From assembly GCF_964026445.1 (NCBI RefSeq), contig NZ_OZ032150.1, positions 248,001 to 312,000 on the forward strand: a stretch of DNA of 64,000 nt. Direction: 5' to 3'. This document shows positions 1 through 7,761 of the stretch, piece by piece (positions within the stretch are counted from its first letter, which is position 1; each line of letters begins with the position of its first letter). The position numbers were made by a program, and so were the translations under genes. This stretch comes from Rickettsia endosymbiont of Cantharis rufa (lineage in GTDB: Bacteria > Pseudomonadota > Alphaproteobacteria > Rickettsiales > Rickettsiaceae). The notes beneath the pieces are model-generated. The model saw nothing but the letters and a program-made list of their open reading frames with translations. It did not search any database and had not been told where the DNA came from.

Positions 1-468
1 CAAATAGCCAACGATAATATTGAGGGGCAAATAGTTATTAGCGGTAAGACCACAGCTATAGATCACGCTATTAGTATAATTAAAGATTTAGGTTATAAAG
101 CAATAAAGTTGAAAGTCAGTGCTCCATTTCACTGTAGTTTAATGAAGCCGGCAGAATATAAAATGCAAATAGCACTTGATAAAACAGTAATTAACAAACC
201 TCTAATACCGGTAATTCAGAATTATACCGCAAAACCTATAGCCTATCCTCTAGAAATCAAACAAAATTTAATTCTTCAGATATGCGGACGAGTTAGATGG
301 CGTGAAACTTTAGAGCTATTTAATCAGCTAGACGTAACCCATATAGTAGAAATAGGACCTGGAAGCTTACTAACAAATATGCTCCGAAAAATTAATTATC
401 CATTCAAATTAAGTAATATAAGTAATTTAGAAGAACTACAGAATTTTTTAGATAACATTAACAAATAA
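1..468 (+). CDS. fabD: Malonyl-CoA:ACP transacylase, C-terminal part
   Basis: This is the 3' part of FabD, which moves malonyl from CoA to acyl carrier protein in the cytoplasm to start type II fatty acid synthesis. Reading is open from base 1, so the start and the GHSLGE serine lie upstream of the window. Visible features are the catalytic-histidine region SAPFHCSLMKPAE, the VISGKT segment and the C-terminal EIGPGSLLTNMLRK block typical of the family. It ends in TAA. No frame break is seen in the part present. The assignment is firm; only completeness is unknown. Confidence 0.93.
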   Translation, partial: QIANDNIEGQIVISGKTTAIDHAISIIKDLGYKAIKLKVSAPFHCSLMKPAEYKMQIALDKTVINKPLIPVIQNYTAKPIAYPLEIKQNLILQICGRVRWRETLELFNQLDVTHIVEIGPGSLLTNMLRKINYPFKLSNISNLEELQNFLDNINK

Positions 469-525
469 CGCTTTTAATAACTTCTGATTTATAAAACTTT
501 TAAATTAGCTCAATAATATTATTAT

Positions 526-1694
526 ATGAAAATTAGTTTTAGTTTTTTAAGAAATTTCTAGAATTGCTAACTAGCGATTGGCTGAGCTATTTAAATAAGA
601 TAATAGAGGATTATAAAAATTTAGCTTTAACAGATGCTAATGATACATTTTTAAAAGAAGAATGTTACAACAAAATTGCTCTTATTAAGGGAGACGTTAA
701 AAAAGGTGAATACCCGTGGTATGTTATTCCTTTTGATAAAATAGAACGTGCAAGTTTATTACTTACCAATATTCATATATTAGAGCTTGATTACCTAAAT
801 CAAAATATGGTAAAAGCAATAAAAAATATGCTGCAAAATAATTTCAAAGGTATATAATCCGGCAATTTATATTATTGCTAACTATGAAGAACCTATAATT
901 AAAAACTATACGATAATAGATAAAATAGCCAAAGGGAAAGTTATTACCTTTGAAGATTTAAATATTAAATATATAGATCACGCGGATGAAGAGTTAAAAT
1001 ATATAGGTTATATAGTAAATGATATTAGAAAACTAGACAGCGAGTTAGTAGCAGATATATCAAATATTATCAAATTTATTTATCAATTTTATTTTGTAGA
1101 TTCTGCTATTACTCAGTACACGATCATTTTTATGACTGCATATTTTGAAGAACTACAAAATTTCATCAAAATTTAGATCACCTCAATTTTATAGTGCCAT
1201 TGAAGCATTATAATTTAAATTACCGGCCTAAAAATTATAATAATTTTGTCGATATTGAAGCAATAACTTGGAATAGATTTTTAGTAAAATATCAGAAATT
1301 ATTTAATAATCTTAGCGAAGAACATTCAGAAATATTATCTAGTATCTGTAGTGATAAAGACGGTTTTGTAAAATTATTACTTTCAGATTCTTGTCATCTT
1401 AGCTTAAACAAACGAAACGAAATTATAGCGTACCTAATAGGTAAATATAAAAATGATACCAAATCTATTTGTTACATAATCGAACAGCTTCTTAATATTT
1501 GTAACGATAATACGAGTATTAAAACTATAGAAACAAAGGTTAAACATCTTAACAAATATATTAAACATTCCCGTAGCTGGAATGGTTTACCTAGCTATTG
1601 ACATATTAACTTTAAAGGGCTGCCCGGTTGCGATACGAAAGCTTTGATTATAGGCGATTCTGTAAAGCCGGAAAATGATTTTGATAATATTTAG
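526..1694 (+). pseudogene. Decayed gene of unknown function
   Basis: Coding-like sequence continues across this stretch but jumps frame several times. An ATG at 526 opens a peptide that meets a stop near 559. The frame of 564-857 (ELLTSDWLSYL...) then takes over. About 853-1175 continues in another frame (VYNPAIYIIANYEEP...), 1194-1601 in a third, and a last piece (GLPGCDTKALIIGDS) ends at TAG near 1692. The simplest reading is one ancestral gene of about 380 codons with at least three indels. I do not recognise the family. It could also be two adjacent dead genes. Confidence 0.6.
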
Positions 1695-1760
1695 TTAGAA
1701 AAATTATAAAATAATTCTAGAAATTTTGCTTATTAGCTGATATAAAGTAAAGCTATAACT

Positions 1761-1852
1761 GGAGAGATGGCCGAGTGGCCGAAGGCGGCGGTTTGCTAAA
1801 CCGTTATACGAGTCACACCGTATCGAGGGTTCGAATCCCTCTCTCTCCGCCA
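1761..1852 (+). tRNA. tRNA-Ser (anticodon GCU)
   Basis: Class II tRNA with a seven-base acceptor stem (GGAGAGA pairing TCTCTCC), discriminator G and an encoded CCA. The anticodon loop TTGCTAA gives anticodon GCU, which reads AGC/AGU serine codons. A long variable arm lies between the anticodon stem and the T-arm, and the T-arm contains GGTTCGAATCC. The long variable arm fits serine. No defect is visible. Confidence 0.97.
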
Positions 1853-1971
1853 ACACATGTTCTATTTAAAATTCAAGTTATTTTACAAAAAACATTTAAA
1901 AGAAATATTATAACAGGATTAGTATAAGGTATTTATAGTGATATGATACCTGTAATATTACTAAGGTTATT

Positions 1972-2193
1972 ATGATAAATAAAGAAGATTTTGACTGTGC
2001 ATTTATAATACTGGAATTACAAACAAACGTATTAATCCTAAAGTTGCAACAAATAAAACTAGAAATTATCAGTATAATAAAGAATTAAAGGTTTTAGATT
2101 CCAAGCTCTGGATGCTTATGAAAAGCATAACAAAATATGACTTTATTTCCTGTATTAATTCAGGCGATTCACTTTTAGTTGGAGAAGGAAATT
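1972..2193 (+). pseudogene. 5' fragment of a possible DUF2431-type methyltransferase
   Basis: A short decayed coding stretch starts at ATG 1972, shifts frame near 2010 and reaches the IS1-like element at 2194. Its last residues, GDSLLVGEGNW, resemble the N-terminal SAM-binding motif (LLVGEGNFSF) of DUF2431/Bmt5-like methyltransferases. The match is short, so the family call is tentative. Everything after the motif is missing: the IS abuts it directly. Beyond the IS the sequence reads as an AlkB-like protein, so either two neighbours or one composite gene were disrupted. Confidence 0.4.
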
Positions 2194-3025
2194 GGCCGTG
2201 CCCCCGTATTGCAGCTTAGCATGAATAGTCTATAATCCTCAAACAGTAATAAGAGAGAATTATAGTTAAGGAGTTATGACAAGAATATATGTTAAGTGTA
2301 GATCAAGAATAGATGTTAAGTGTAGATATTGTAACGACACAGAAAAAGTAGTAAAGGCGGGATATTCAATTTCAAAACAACAGAGATATCAATGCAAGCA
2401 GTGTAATCGATATTTTTAACTGTAATATATTAATAATGCCTCTAAGCCTGGAGTCAAGACTCAGATAGTAGATATGTCAATCAATGGCTCTGGAGTTAGG
2501 GATACAGTAAGAGTATTAAAAGTGGGTATCAATACGGTTATCCGTGTTTTAAAAAAAATCTAGCGTTAAAAAAGATAAATCATTCTATCAATACGATAGA
2601 AGTAATTATTGCTCCTGAAATAGATGAACAATGGTCTTATGTACAGAATAAATCCAAACAAAGATGGCTTTGATATTCTTTGGATAAGATTTTGTTAAAA
2701 GTAGTTGCTTATACTTTTGGTACAAGATGTGATAGCACATCAGAATCATTACTGAAAAAAACCGGAGGATTTTAAGGTTACTTTTTACTTTACAGATGGA
2801 TGGGGAAGTTATGCTAGGTTATTAGATCCCAAAAAACACATTGTTAGTAAAAAATATACTCAACGGATAGAACGGGGTAACTTAAATCTTAGAACAAGAT
2901 GCAAAAGACTGACACGTAAAACAATTTGTTTTTCCAAGTCATTGGATATTCATGATAAAGTCATCGGAACTCTTGTTGAACGTATAGCCTTTTAATATCC
3001 ACATCTGTAAAATGGAGGTGCGGCC
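2194..3025 (+). mobile_element. IS1-like element, copy 1 (degenerate)
   Basis: An 832-bp element bounded by imperfect inverted ends (GGCCGTGCCCCC at left, GGAGGTGCGGCC at right). Reading through its lesions gives an IS1-type InsA (MARIDVKCRYC..., zinc-finger-like cysteines) and InsB (DEQWSYV, FTDGWGSYARLL, RIERGNLNLRTRCKRL). An AAAAAAG run at the InsA/InsB junction fits IS1-style -1 frameshifting. Lesions include TAA at 2417, TGA at 2671 in place of a Trp codon, and a run of seven A near 2755 that shifts InsB. A 21-bp duplication occurs near the InsA start. AATT on both flanks may be a short target duplication. Confidence 0.85.
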
Positions 3026-3027
3026 AA

Positions 3028-3504
3028 TTAATAAAAGTAATAGATAACTGCTCGTGGATTACTGAATTGAAACGGAGAGTTCAGCATTATGGTTATAAAT
3101 ATGATTATAAAAGCCGTATTATAGATCCATCATATTATTTAGATCTCCTGCCTAAGTGGTTACAGGTTATAGCTGATATGTTTTATAAATTAAATATTTT
3201 TAATGAAATCCCAGACCAAGTAATTATAAATGAATATATGCCAGGGCAAGGTATAGCACCACACGTAGATTGTATACCTTGTTTTTCAGATACCATATGT
3301 TCACTGAGTTTAGGTGGCAGCTGTATTATAGAGCTAACAAATAATAAAGTGAAGCATCCTATTATGCTTAAGCCAAGAAGTTTATTAGTCTTCAAAAATG
3401 AAGCAAGATATGAATGGAAGCATGGAATTATACCAAGAAAAAGTGATAATAAAATAATCCGTAATAAGCGTATATCTTTGATTTTTAGAAAGGTAATTTT
3501 GTAG
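3028..3504 (+). pseudogene. AlkB-like 2-oxoglutarate/Fe(II) dioxygenase, 3' fragment
   Basis: Encodes most of an AlkB-family dioxygenase, the class that oxidatively removes alkyl groups from nucleic acids. The iron ligands are visible as HVD (in APHVDCIPCF) and a later His in WKHGIIPRK. The 2-oxoglutarate-binding arginines are in RISLIFRK near the C-terminus. The frame enters directly from the IS1-like right end at LIKVIDNCSWITELKRR, so the N-terminal 20-40 residues and the native start are missing. A TTG at 3067 would give 145 residues. Probably inactive or poorly expressed, although the catalytic core is whole. Confidence 0.75.
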
Positions 3505-3541
3505 ATCAGCTACCTTTTTAGAATAAAAAGGCTTAATGAAA

Positions 3542-3623
3542 GCCTGAATTAAGGCTAATCTGAACCGGTTAAAGGTTCGCATAACGTCCCACGCTCCCGC
3601 CCAGCTCAGTTTACGGGATTATG
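3542..3623. repeat. Imperfect repeat, copy 1
   Basis: An 82-bp sequence from GCCTGAATTAAGGCTAATC to GGGATTATG that recurs at 3679-3762. Both copies share AAGGCTAATCT, GTTAAAGGTTCGCAT, ACGT and CAGCTCAGTT blocks. No open frame is evident. It lies between the alkB-like remnant and brnA. Confidence 0.6.
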
Positions 3624-3678
3624 GGTAGTAAGCCATGTCTTGTAGTTTTAAATTAAAGCATACAAAGACTTAACCACC

Positions 3679-3762
3679 GCCTGAACCAAGGCTAATCTAA
3701 ACTCGTTAAAGGTTCGCATTACGTGCCTTATGCTTTTCGCCAGCTCAGTTCATTAGATTATG
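3679..3762. repeat. Imperfect repeat, copy 2
   Basis: Second copy of the repeat at 3542-3623, 137 bp downstream in the same orientation. It diverges mainly in the CCCACGCTCCCG versus GCCTTATGCTTTT segment. Its right end touches the brnA stop codon on the minus strand, so it could influence the 3' end of that transcript. Confidence 0.6.
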
Positions 3763-4003
3763 CTCTTTTATCCTCTTTGTAATGTTTAGTATACTTATCT
3801 AATAATACCTTAATCATTTTTTGATAAGAAACATGACTGTGAGCGGCCTCTGACCTAAAAAATTCTACATTCTCTTCACTTAAAGAAATAGTTACTTTTA
3901 CGGAAGTCTCTTTTAATAACAACCCTTTAGGATGCGGCAGGAGATCTTTTACTATCTTTACTGCACCTATTTCCCCATCGGTGTATTTTATTCTCTTGCT
4001 CAT
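3758..4003 (-). CDS. brnA: BrnA-like / ribbon-helix-helix antitoxin
   Basis: An 81-residue protein with the pattern VKVTISLSEENVEFFRSEA, a short basic beta strand followed by two helices. This is typical of CopG/BrnA antitoxins, which bind DNA as dimers and neutralise a BrnT RNase toxin. The N-terminal half (MSKRIKYTDGEIGAVKIVKDLLP) matches the BrnA extension. A BrnT C-terminal stub lies 8 bp upstream on the same strand, which is the normal operon order. The toxin is truncated, so this antitoxin appears to be an orphan. The symbol is inferred from motif and context. Confidence 0.65.
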   Translation of the reverse strand: MSKRIKYTDGEIGAVKIVKDLLPHPKGLLLKETSVKVTISLSEENVEFFRSEAAHSHVSYQKMIKVLLDKYTKHYKEDKRA

Positions 4004-4011
4004 AAATTCTT

Positions 4012-4128
4012 TTACCTTTTATGCCAATACCTTGCTCCAAAAATTCTTATACGATTATCTCGGAGCATAAAACGGACTGTTAAAATATTACCATCAACTT
4101 TGCCTAAACAAAAATATTTTTTACGTGA
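4012..4128 (-). pseudogene. brnT: BrnT-like toxin, C-terminal stub
   Basis: An open minus-strand stretch without a start codon reads SRKKYFCLGKVDGN followed by ILTVRFMLRDNRIRIFGARY. It has the BrnT layout: a strand with G-x-VDG, then a strand and the R-I-R-I-x-x-AR C-terminal motif. An in-frame TGA sits just upstream at about 4129-4131. Beyond it the sequence becomes the plus-strand dinD-like remnant, so the toxin N-terminus has been lost at a rearrangement junction. The stub immediately precedes brnA. Confidence 0.6.
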
Positions 4129-4344
4129 TCACATGAATGAAGCAGAATTAATTTTTACTGCCCTTGCTGAATTATCTATTCGTCAGGTAGCAGAAACTAA
4201 TAATGCAACAAGTATGGAAGAAAATAAAGTTGCAGGTAAAATAGGAGGGAGTATAGCTAAAAACGCTAAAAGGCCTTAGAAAATAAAACCGGTAAAAAAG
4301 TAATCTCAACAGAAAATTATTTACCGCCTAAACTTACAAAGTAA
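4127..4344 (+). pseudogene. DinD-like (DNA-damage-inducible protein D) C-terminal remnant
   Basis: Reads DHMNEAELIFTALAELSIRQ and then a segment with ENKVAGKIGGSIAKNAK, a pattern found in the C-terminal half of the DinD/phage-antirepressor-like family. A one-base deletion near 4270 ends the frame at TAG. In the next frame the conserved tail (ALENKTGKKVISTENYLPP) continues to TAA at 4342. The N-terminal half is absent. This is a dead fragment, probably from a phage or plasmid. Confidence 0.6.
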
Positions 4345-4377
4345 TTAAGCTTAATTTGAAAAGCTTTAAGTTTTTTA

Positions 4378-4590
4378 ACCACCAATGAGCATAATTTTTG
4401 GTGGTCGAGGAGGTCGAAAACTGTCAAAAGTCAGCCACACTAGGTTTTAAGCTTAAAGTAACCCTTAAGCTCTGGGCACGACTAATGTATCCCCGACCGT
4501 GAAGTCGAGGATTACATCGGTTTTGTGAGAAATGCTCTCACTTTTGGCAGAGGTTTCGACACCTCGAAATAGCGTTTTGCTATTTCGAGT
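4378..4590. other. Hairpin-rich non-coding stretch
   Basis: No gene is seen between the dinD remnant and the next CDS, but the sequence is dense in short inverted repeats. Examples are CCACCAA...TTTGGTGG near 4380-4405, AGCTTAA...TTAAGCT near 4450-4472, TGAGA...TCTCA near 4528-4541, GAGGT...ACCTC near 4550-4565, and CGAAATAGCGTTTTGCTATTTCG near 4565-4587. The last could end transcription of the minus-strand gene that begins at 6059. It may be a structured RNA or remnant. I recognise no known RNA family. Confidence 0.4.
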
Positions 4591-4628
4591 ATCATTTTAT
4601 ATATAACTTTCAAAAAGTCAATAATGGT

Positions 4629-6059
4629 TTATTCAACACTTAAACCTGAAGAATCGGATGATGGCGATCCATCGGCTAATAGCGGCACTTCGGGATCTTG
4701 ATATTCAATATTTGTGTAATGAGGATTGAATATCTCAAATATTTTTGCAATACTTTTTTTGTATTCTTCGGACTCAGTATCCGCTGTCCGTATAGTTGTT
4801 ATTAAAGTTGCAAAGTTGCTGATAGTATTAAGGCTATCAGAACCATCAAGACCCTGACATATTTCATGCAATATCCTACTTGAAGAATCTAAGTTCATTA
4901 CTATACTGGATGGGGAATTTAATTTTATAATTTCATTATTTAAATTAGTTAGTGATAGTATTGAGAATTTATATTGTTCATTAGATCTAGCTATTTTTAT
5001 AACATCATTTAAATCATGAATTTCTACAATCTTATCTAATATAACTGAATTACCCTTAAAATTTTTATGTAATAGTTCTATATACTTTGAATTCTTATTG
5101 TCCGTTACTAAATCTAAATCCTCATCTTCTATATTTTTCCCCTTATACCAATCCCATCCATATTTAGCTGCATATCCTAAGATAGCGCCTAGAGCCAATG
5201 TACCCCCTGCTACAGCGAGATAACCCCACACTTCACCGCCATTTGTGCCATCGTTAGGTTTTTCTGTAGTGGAAACGGTTGCTTCAGTGAAAGGTTTATC
5301 TAATAGATTTAAAATATTTTTCCCTATCTCTGCAGGGGAAATATTGTCTAAAGATATACCTAAACGATTTAGAGTATTTTCAAGAGTATTAACAGAAGAA
5401 GCAGTAGTTGCCTCAGTGTAAGCTTTATCAAGTTGATCTAAAATATGTTTACCTATCTCTGCAGGGGAAATATTGTCTAAAGATATACCTAAACGATTTA
5501 GAGTATTTTCAAGAGTATTGATAAACGATGCATGAGGTATTAGCGTTTCCTTATAAGCATTATAGTTTTGTAAAGCACTTATAGCCCCTTCCTTAGTGCA
5601 TTCATTTAGACCTAAGAAATCAGCTCCGTTAATTTCGGTAATATCGCCTTGAGAGAACATATAATCATCCGTTACTTTATAAAGCTGATCAAAAATATTA
5701 GCCGTACTGTTTTGATGAGGTGTTATAGCTTGTTGTAAAAGTATATGTGGACTATTTTCTGCATCGGTAAAAATATTATTTATTGGATTATCTAAGCCGT
5801 TTCTGCATTCTTGGTGTAGTGTTGAAAAGTCATTAGGGGACTCATTGAAAGATTGTTCAATATTTTTCCAGTTACACTTTGCATTGTCTACTAGGTAACC
5901 TTTTTTGAAGCTTCCTTCAGCAGTATTATATACCGATGAAAGTATAGTATTACCGAGTTTGTGAATGATATGTTTTACATTACCGGGCAAACTACTTGCC
6001 ATTTCATTCTCAAATATAGGCATAACGCATTTAAAATTTATATTTAATACAGGCGCCAT
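4629..6059 (-). CDS. Unknown 476-aa protein with a 43-residue tandem repeat and one membrane helix
   Basis: Function not recognised. The protein has a mostly helical N-terminal half. A 43-residue unit (NTLENTLNRLGISLDNISPA...) occurs twice in tandem, at about residues 180-265, and the matching DNA at about 5341 and 5470 has a 129-bp period. A hydrophobic segment follows at about residues 275-300 (WGYLAVAGGTLALGAILGY). The C-terminal region is acidic with a Ser/Asp-rich tail. There is no obvious signal peptide. The layout could suit an envelope or secreted host-interaction protein, but that is inference. It is monocistronic, with clean ATG and TAA. Confidence 0.75.
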   Translation of the reverse strand: MAPVLNINFKCVMPIFENEMASSLPGNVKHIIHKLGNTILSSVYNTAEGSFKKGYLVDNAKCNWKNIEQSFNESPNDFSTLHQECRNGLDNPINNIFTDAENSPHILLQQAITPHQNSTANIFDQLYKVTDDYMFSQGDITEINGADFLGLNECTKEGAISALQNYNAYKETLIPHASFINTLENTLNRLGISLDNISPAEIGKHILDQLDKAYTEATTASSVNTLENTLNRLGISLDNISPAEIGKNILNLLDKPFTEATVSTTEKPNDGTNGGEVWGYLAVAGGTLALGAILGYAAKYGWDWYKGKNIEDEDLDLVTDNKNSKYIELLHKNFKGNSVILDKIVEIHDLNDVIKIARSNEQYKFSILSLTNLNNEIIKLNSPSSIVMNLDSSSRILHEICQGLDGSDSLNTISNFATLITTIRTADTESEEYKKSIAKIFEIFNPHYTNIEYQDPEVPLLADGSPSSDSSGLSVE

Positions 6060-6190
6060 AATTAGTACTCCTTGAATTTAATTAATAAAACCACAAAACG
6101 TGGTTTCTAGAGTATGCTAATGTTTCTGTCAAGAGAAAGTTAAAATAAATTAATATATGAAAAAGGTGTTTGAGGTGGGTTATGGTTATT

Positions 6191-6266
6191 TGTCATGCCG
6201 TGGTGGAGCCACGGCATCCAGTAAAAATTAAAAAACTGGATCCCGCGATCAAGTCGCGGGATGACA
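6191..6266. repeat. Dispersed palindromic repeat (TGTCAT type D)
   Basis: Two hairpins, CCGTGGTGGAGCCACGG and CCCGCGATCAAGTCGCGGG, flanked by TGTCAT and ATGACA. This element type recurs throughout the window between genes. It lies downstream of mnmE, where it could act as a transcript end. Confidence 0.75.
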
Positions 6267-6275
6267 GCGGTAAAA

Positions 6276-7622
6276 TCATTTTCCTATGCAGAAATTTTTA
6301 AAGATCTCTCCTAATATTTCTTCTACGTTAATAACGCCCGTAATAGCACCGATAGAGCGCGTTGTCATTCTAATATCTTCAGTTGCTAAGACTAAATCAT
6401 TATCTAAGCTAAAAGCCGTTAAATGCGAGAGAGCTTGTTTTAAATAATGACGATGACGCTGATTTGTTATATAAGGTGTTTCGGTAAAGCCTGTCATATT
6501 TTCGGCAATATTTTCAATATTTTTTAATATATCGTTTAAGGCTATGTTATTCTTAATCGAAACCATTAAGCACTTATATATATCTTCAATATGAAAAGGG
6601 TCTAATATTTTATTCGGTTCTATAAGATCGATTTTATTAATTATCACGATAGTATTTTCATCAATTAAATCAGTAATATCTTCATTTATAGAGGAGTCTA
6701 ATTTTTCGGCATCAAACATAATAATTTTAATATCCGCTGTTTTAGCCGAATTTATAGCTCTTTTTATACCTTCTTGCTCAATAATGTCGCTACTTTCTTC
6801 CCTTATACCTGCTGTATCTTGCAAAATAATAGGGTAACCACCAATGTCTAAATGACCCTCAATTATATCTCTAGTAGTTCCTGCGATATTCGAGACAATC
6901 GCTATATCTCTTTGCATTAAGAAGTTTAGTAGGCTAGATTTACCTACATTCGGCGGACCGATAATTGTAAGCCTAAGACCGCTGTTTAGTAGCTCTCCTC
7001 GCCTATTATCGTTAAGATATTCAGATATTGTATTCACAAGATTTGTATGAGTGTTATTAACGTCGTTAAGGACACTATCCGGTATATCTTCATCGGGGAA
7101 ATCTATATAAGCTTCAAGCAGAGAGATGATTTTTAGAAGCTGATTACGCCAGTTATTATACAATTTTCCAAGCCCACCGCTTGCTTGTCTAATTGCTTGC
7201 CTATGCTGCATAATAGTTTCGGCATTAATTAAATCGGCTATTCCCTCTGCTGCTGTTAAATCAAATTTTTTATTTAAAAAAGCTCTTTTCGTAAATTCTC
7301 CTGGTTCCGCTAAACGAATATCAGCTAGATTTAATAACACATTAATAAGCATTGTAGAGATAGCTTTACTGCCGTGCGGATGAATTTCGACTACGTCTTC
7401 GCCGGTAAAACTATTAGGTGACTTAAAATAAACAACCATAGCATTATCAATTAGCTCCTTGGTCTCAGGAACTGTAATTTGTTGATAATACATTAATCTC
7501 GGCTTAAAGTCTTTTTTACCGGTAAGTAGCTGCAAAACTTCTAAGCTTTTAGGGCCGGAAATCCTAAAAACCGCTACCCCTGATTTACCGAATGCAGAAC
7601 TTTGTGCAAATATCGTTTCCAC
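6276..7622 (-). CDS. mnmE: tRNA modification GTPase MnmE (TrmE/ThdF)
   Basis: With MnmG, MnmE installs the aminomethyl-type modification at wobble U34 of tRNAs. The 448-residue length is normal. The N-terminal tetrahydrofolate-binding domain begins [15 protein letters not shown]. The G domain shows GPPNVGKSS (G1, about residue 220), DTAG (G3) and NKID (G4). The C-terminal FCIGK carries the conserved cysteine. It diverges from gdhB across an intergenic region that contains a long perfect palindrome. Confidence 0.97.
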   Translation of the reverse strand: METIFAQSSAFGKSGVAVFRISGPKSLEVLQLLTGKKDFKPRLMYYQQITVPETKELIDNAMVVYFKSPNSFTGEDVVEIHPHGSKAISTMLINVLLNLADIRLAEPGEFTKRAFLNKKFDLTAAEGIADLINAETIMQHRQAIRQASGGLGKLYNNWRNQLLKIISLLEAYIDFPDEDIPDSVLNDVNNTHTNLVNTISEYLNDNRRGELLNSGLRLTIIGPPNVGKSSLLNFLMQRDIAIVSNIAGTTRDIIEGHLDIGGYPIILQDTAGIREESSDIIEQEGIKRAINSAKTADIKIIMFDAEKLDSSINEDITDLIDENTIVIINKIDLIEPNKILDPFHIEDIYKCLMVSIKNNIALNDILKNIENIAENMTGFTETPYITNQRHRHYLKQALSHLTAFSLDNDLVLATEDIRMTTRSIGAITGVINVEEILGEIFKNFCIGK

Positions 7623-7666
7623 TTATTTTCTATGCCTCTTGCTTAAGTTATTTAATATAATATAAT

Positions 7667-7721
7667 AGGTTCTGCGAACAAAATTTAAAATAATATATTT
7701 TAAATTTTGTTCGCAGAACCT
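7667..7721. promoter_or_regulatory. Perfect palindrome in the mnmE/gdhB divergent region
   Basis: A 26-bp perfect inverted repeat with a 3-base loop (ATA). The outer arm is AGGTTCTGCGAACAAAAT and its complement. It sits between the divergent starts of mnmE (7622) and gdhB (7762), so it lies in both 5' leaders or promoters. It could be an operator, a bidirectional hairpin or an RPE-like insertion. No T-tract or coding is seen. Confidence 0.6.
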
Positions 7722-7761
7722 AACAAAAGAAATAATCATATTATTATTACTTGAGAAAATC

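Noticed and set aside
3183..3582. Minus-strand ORFs opposite the alkB-like fragment
   Set aside because: They are antisense to recognisable AlkB motifs and lack family features.
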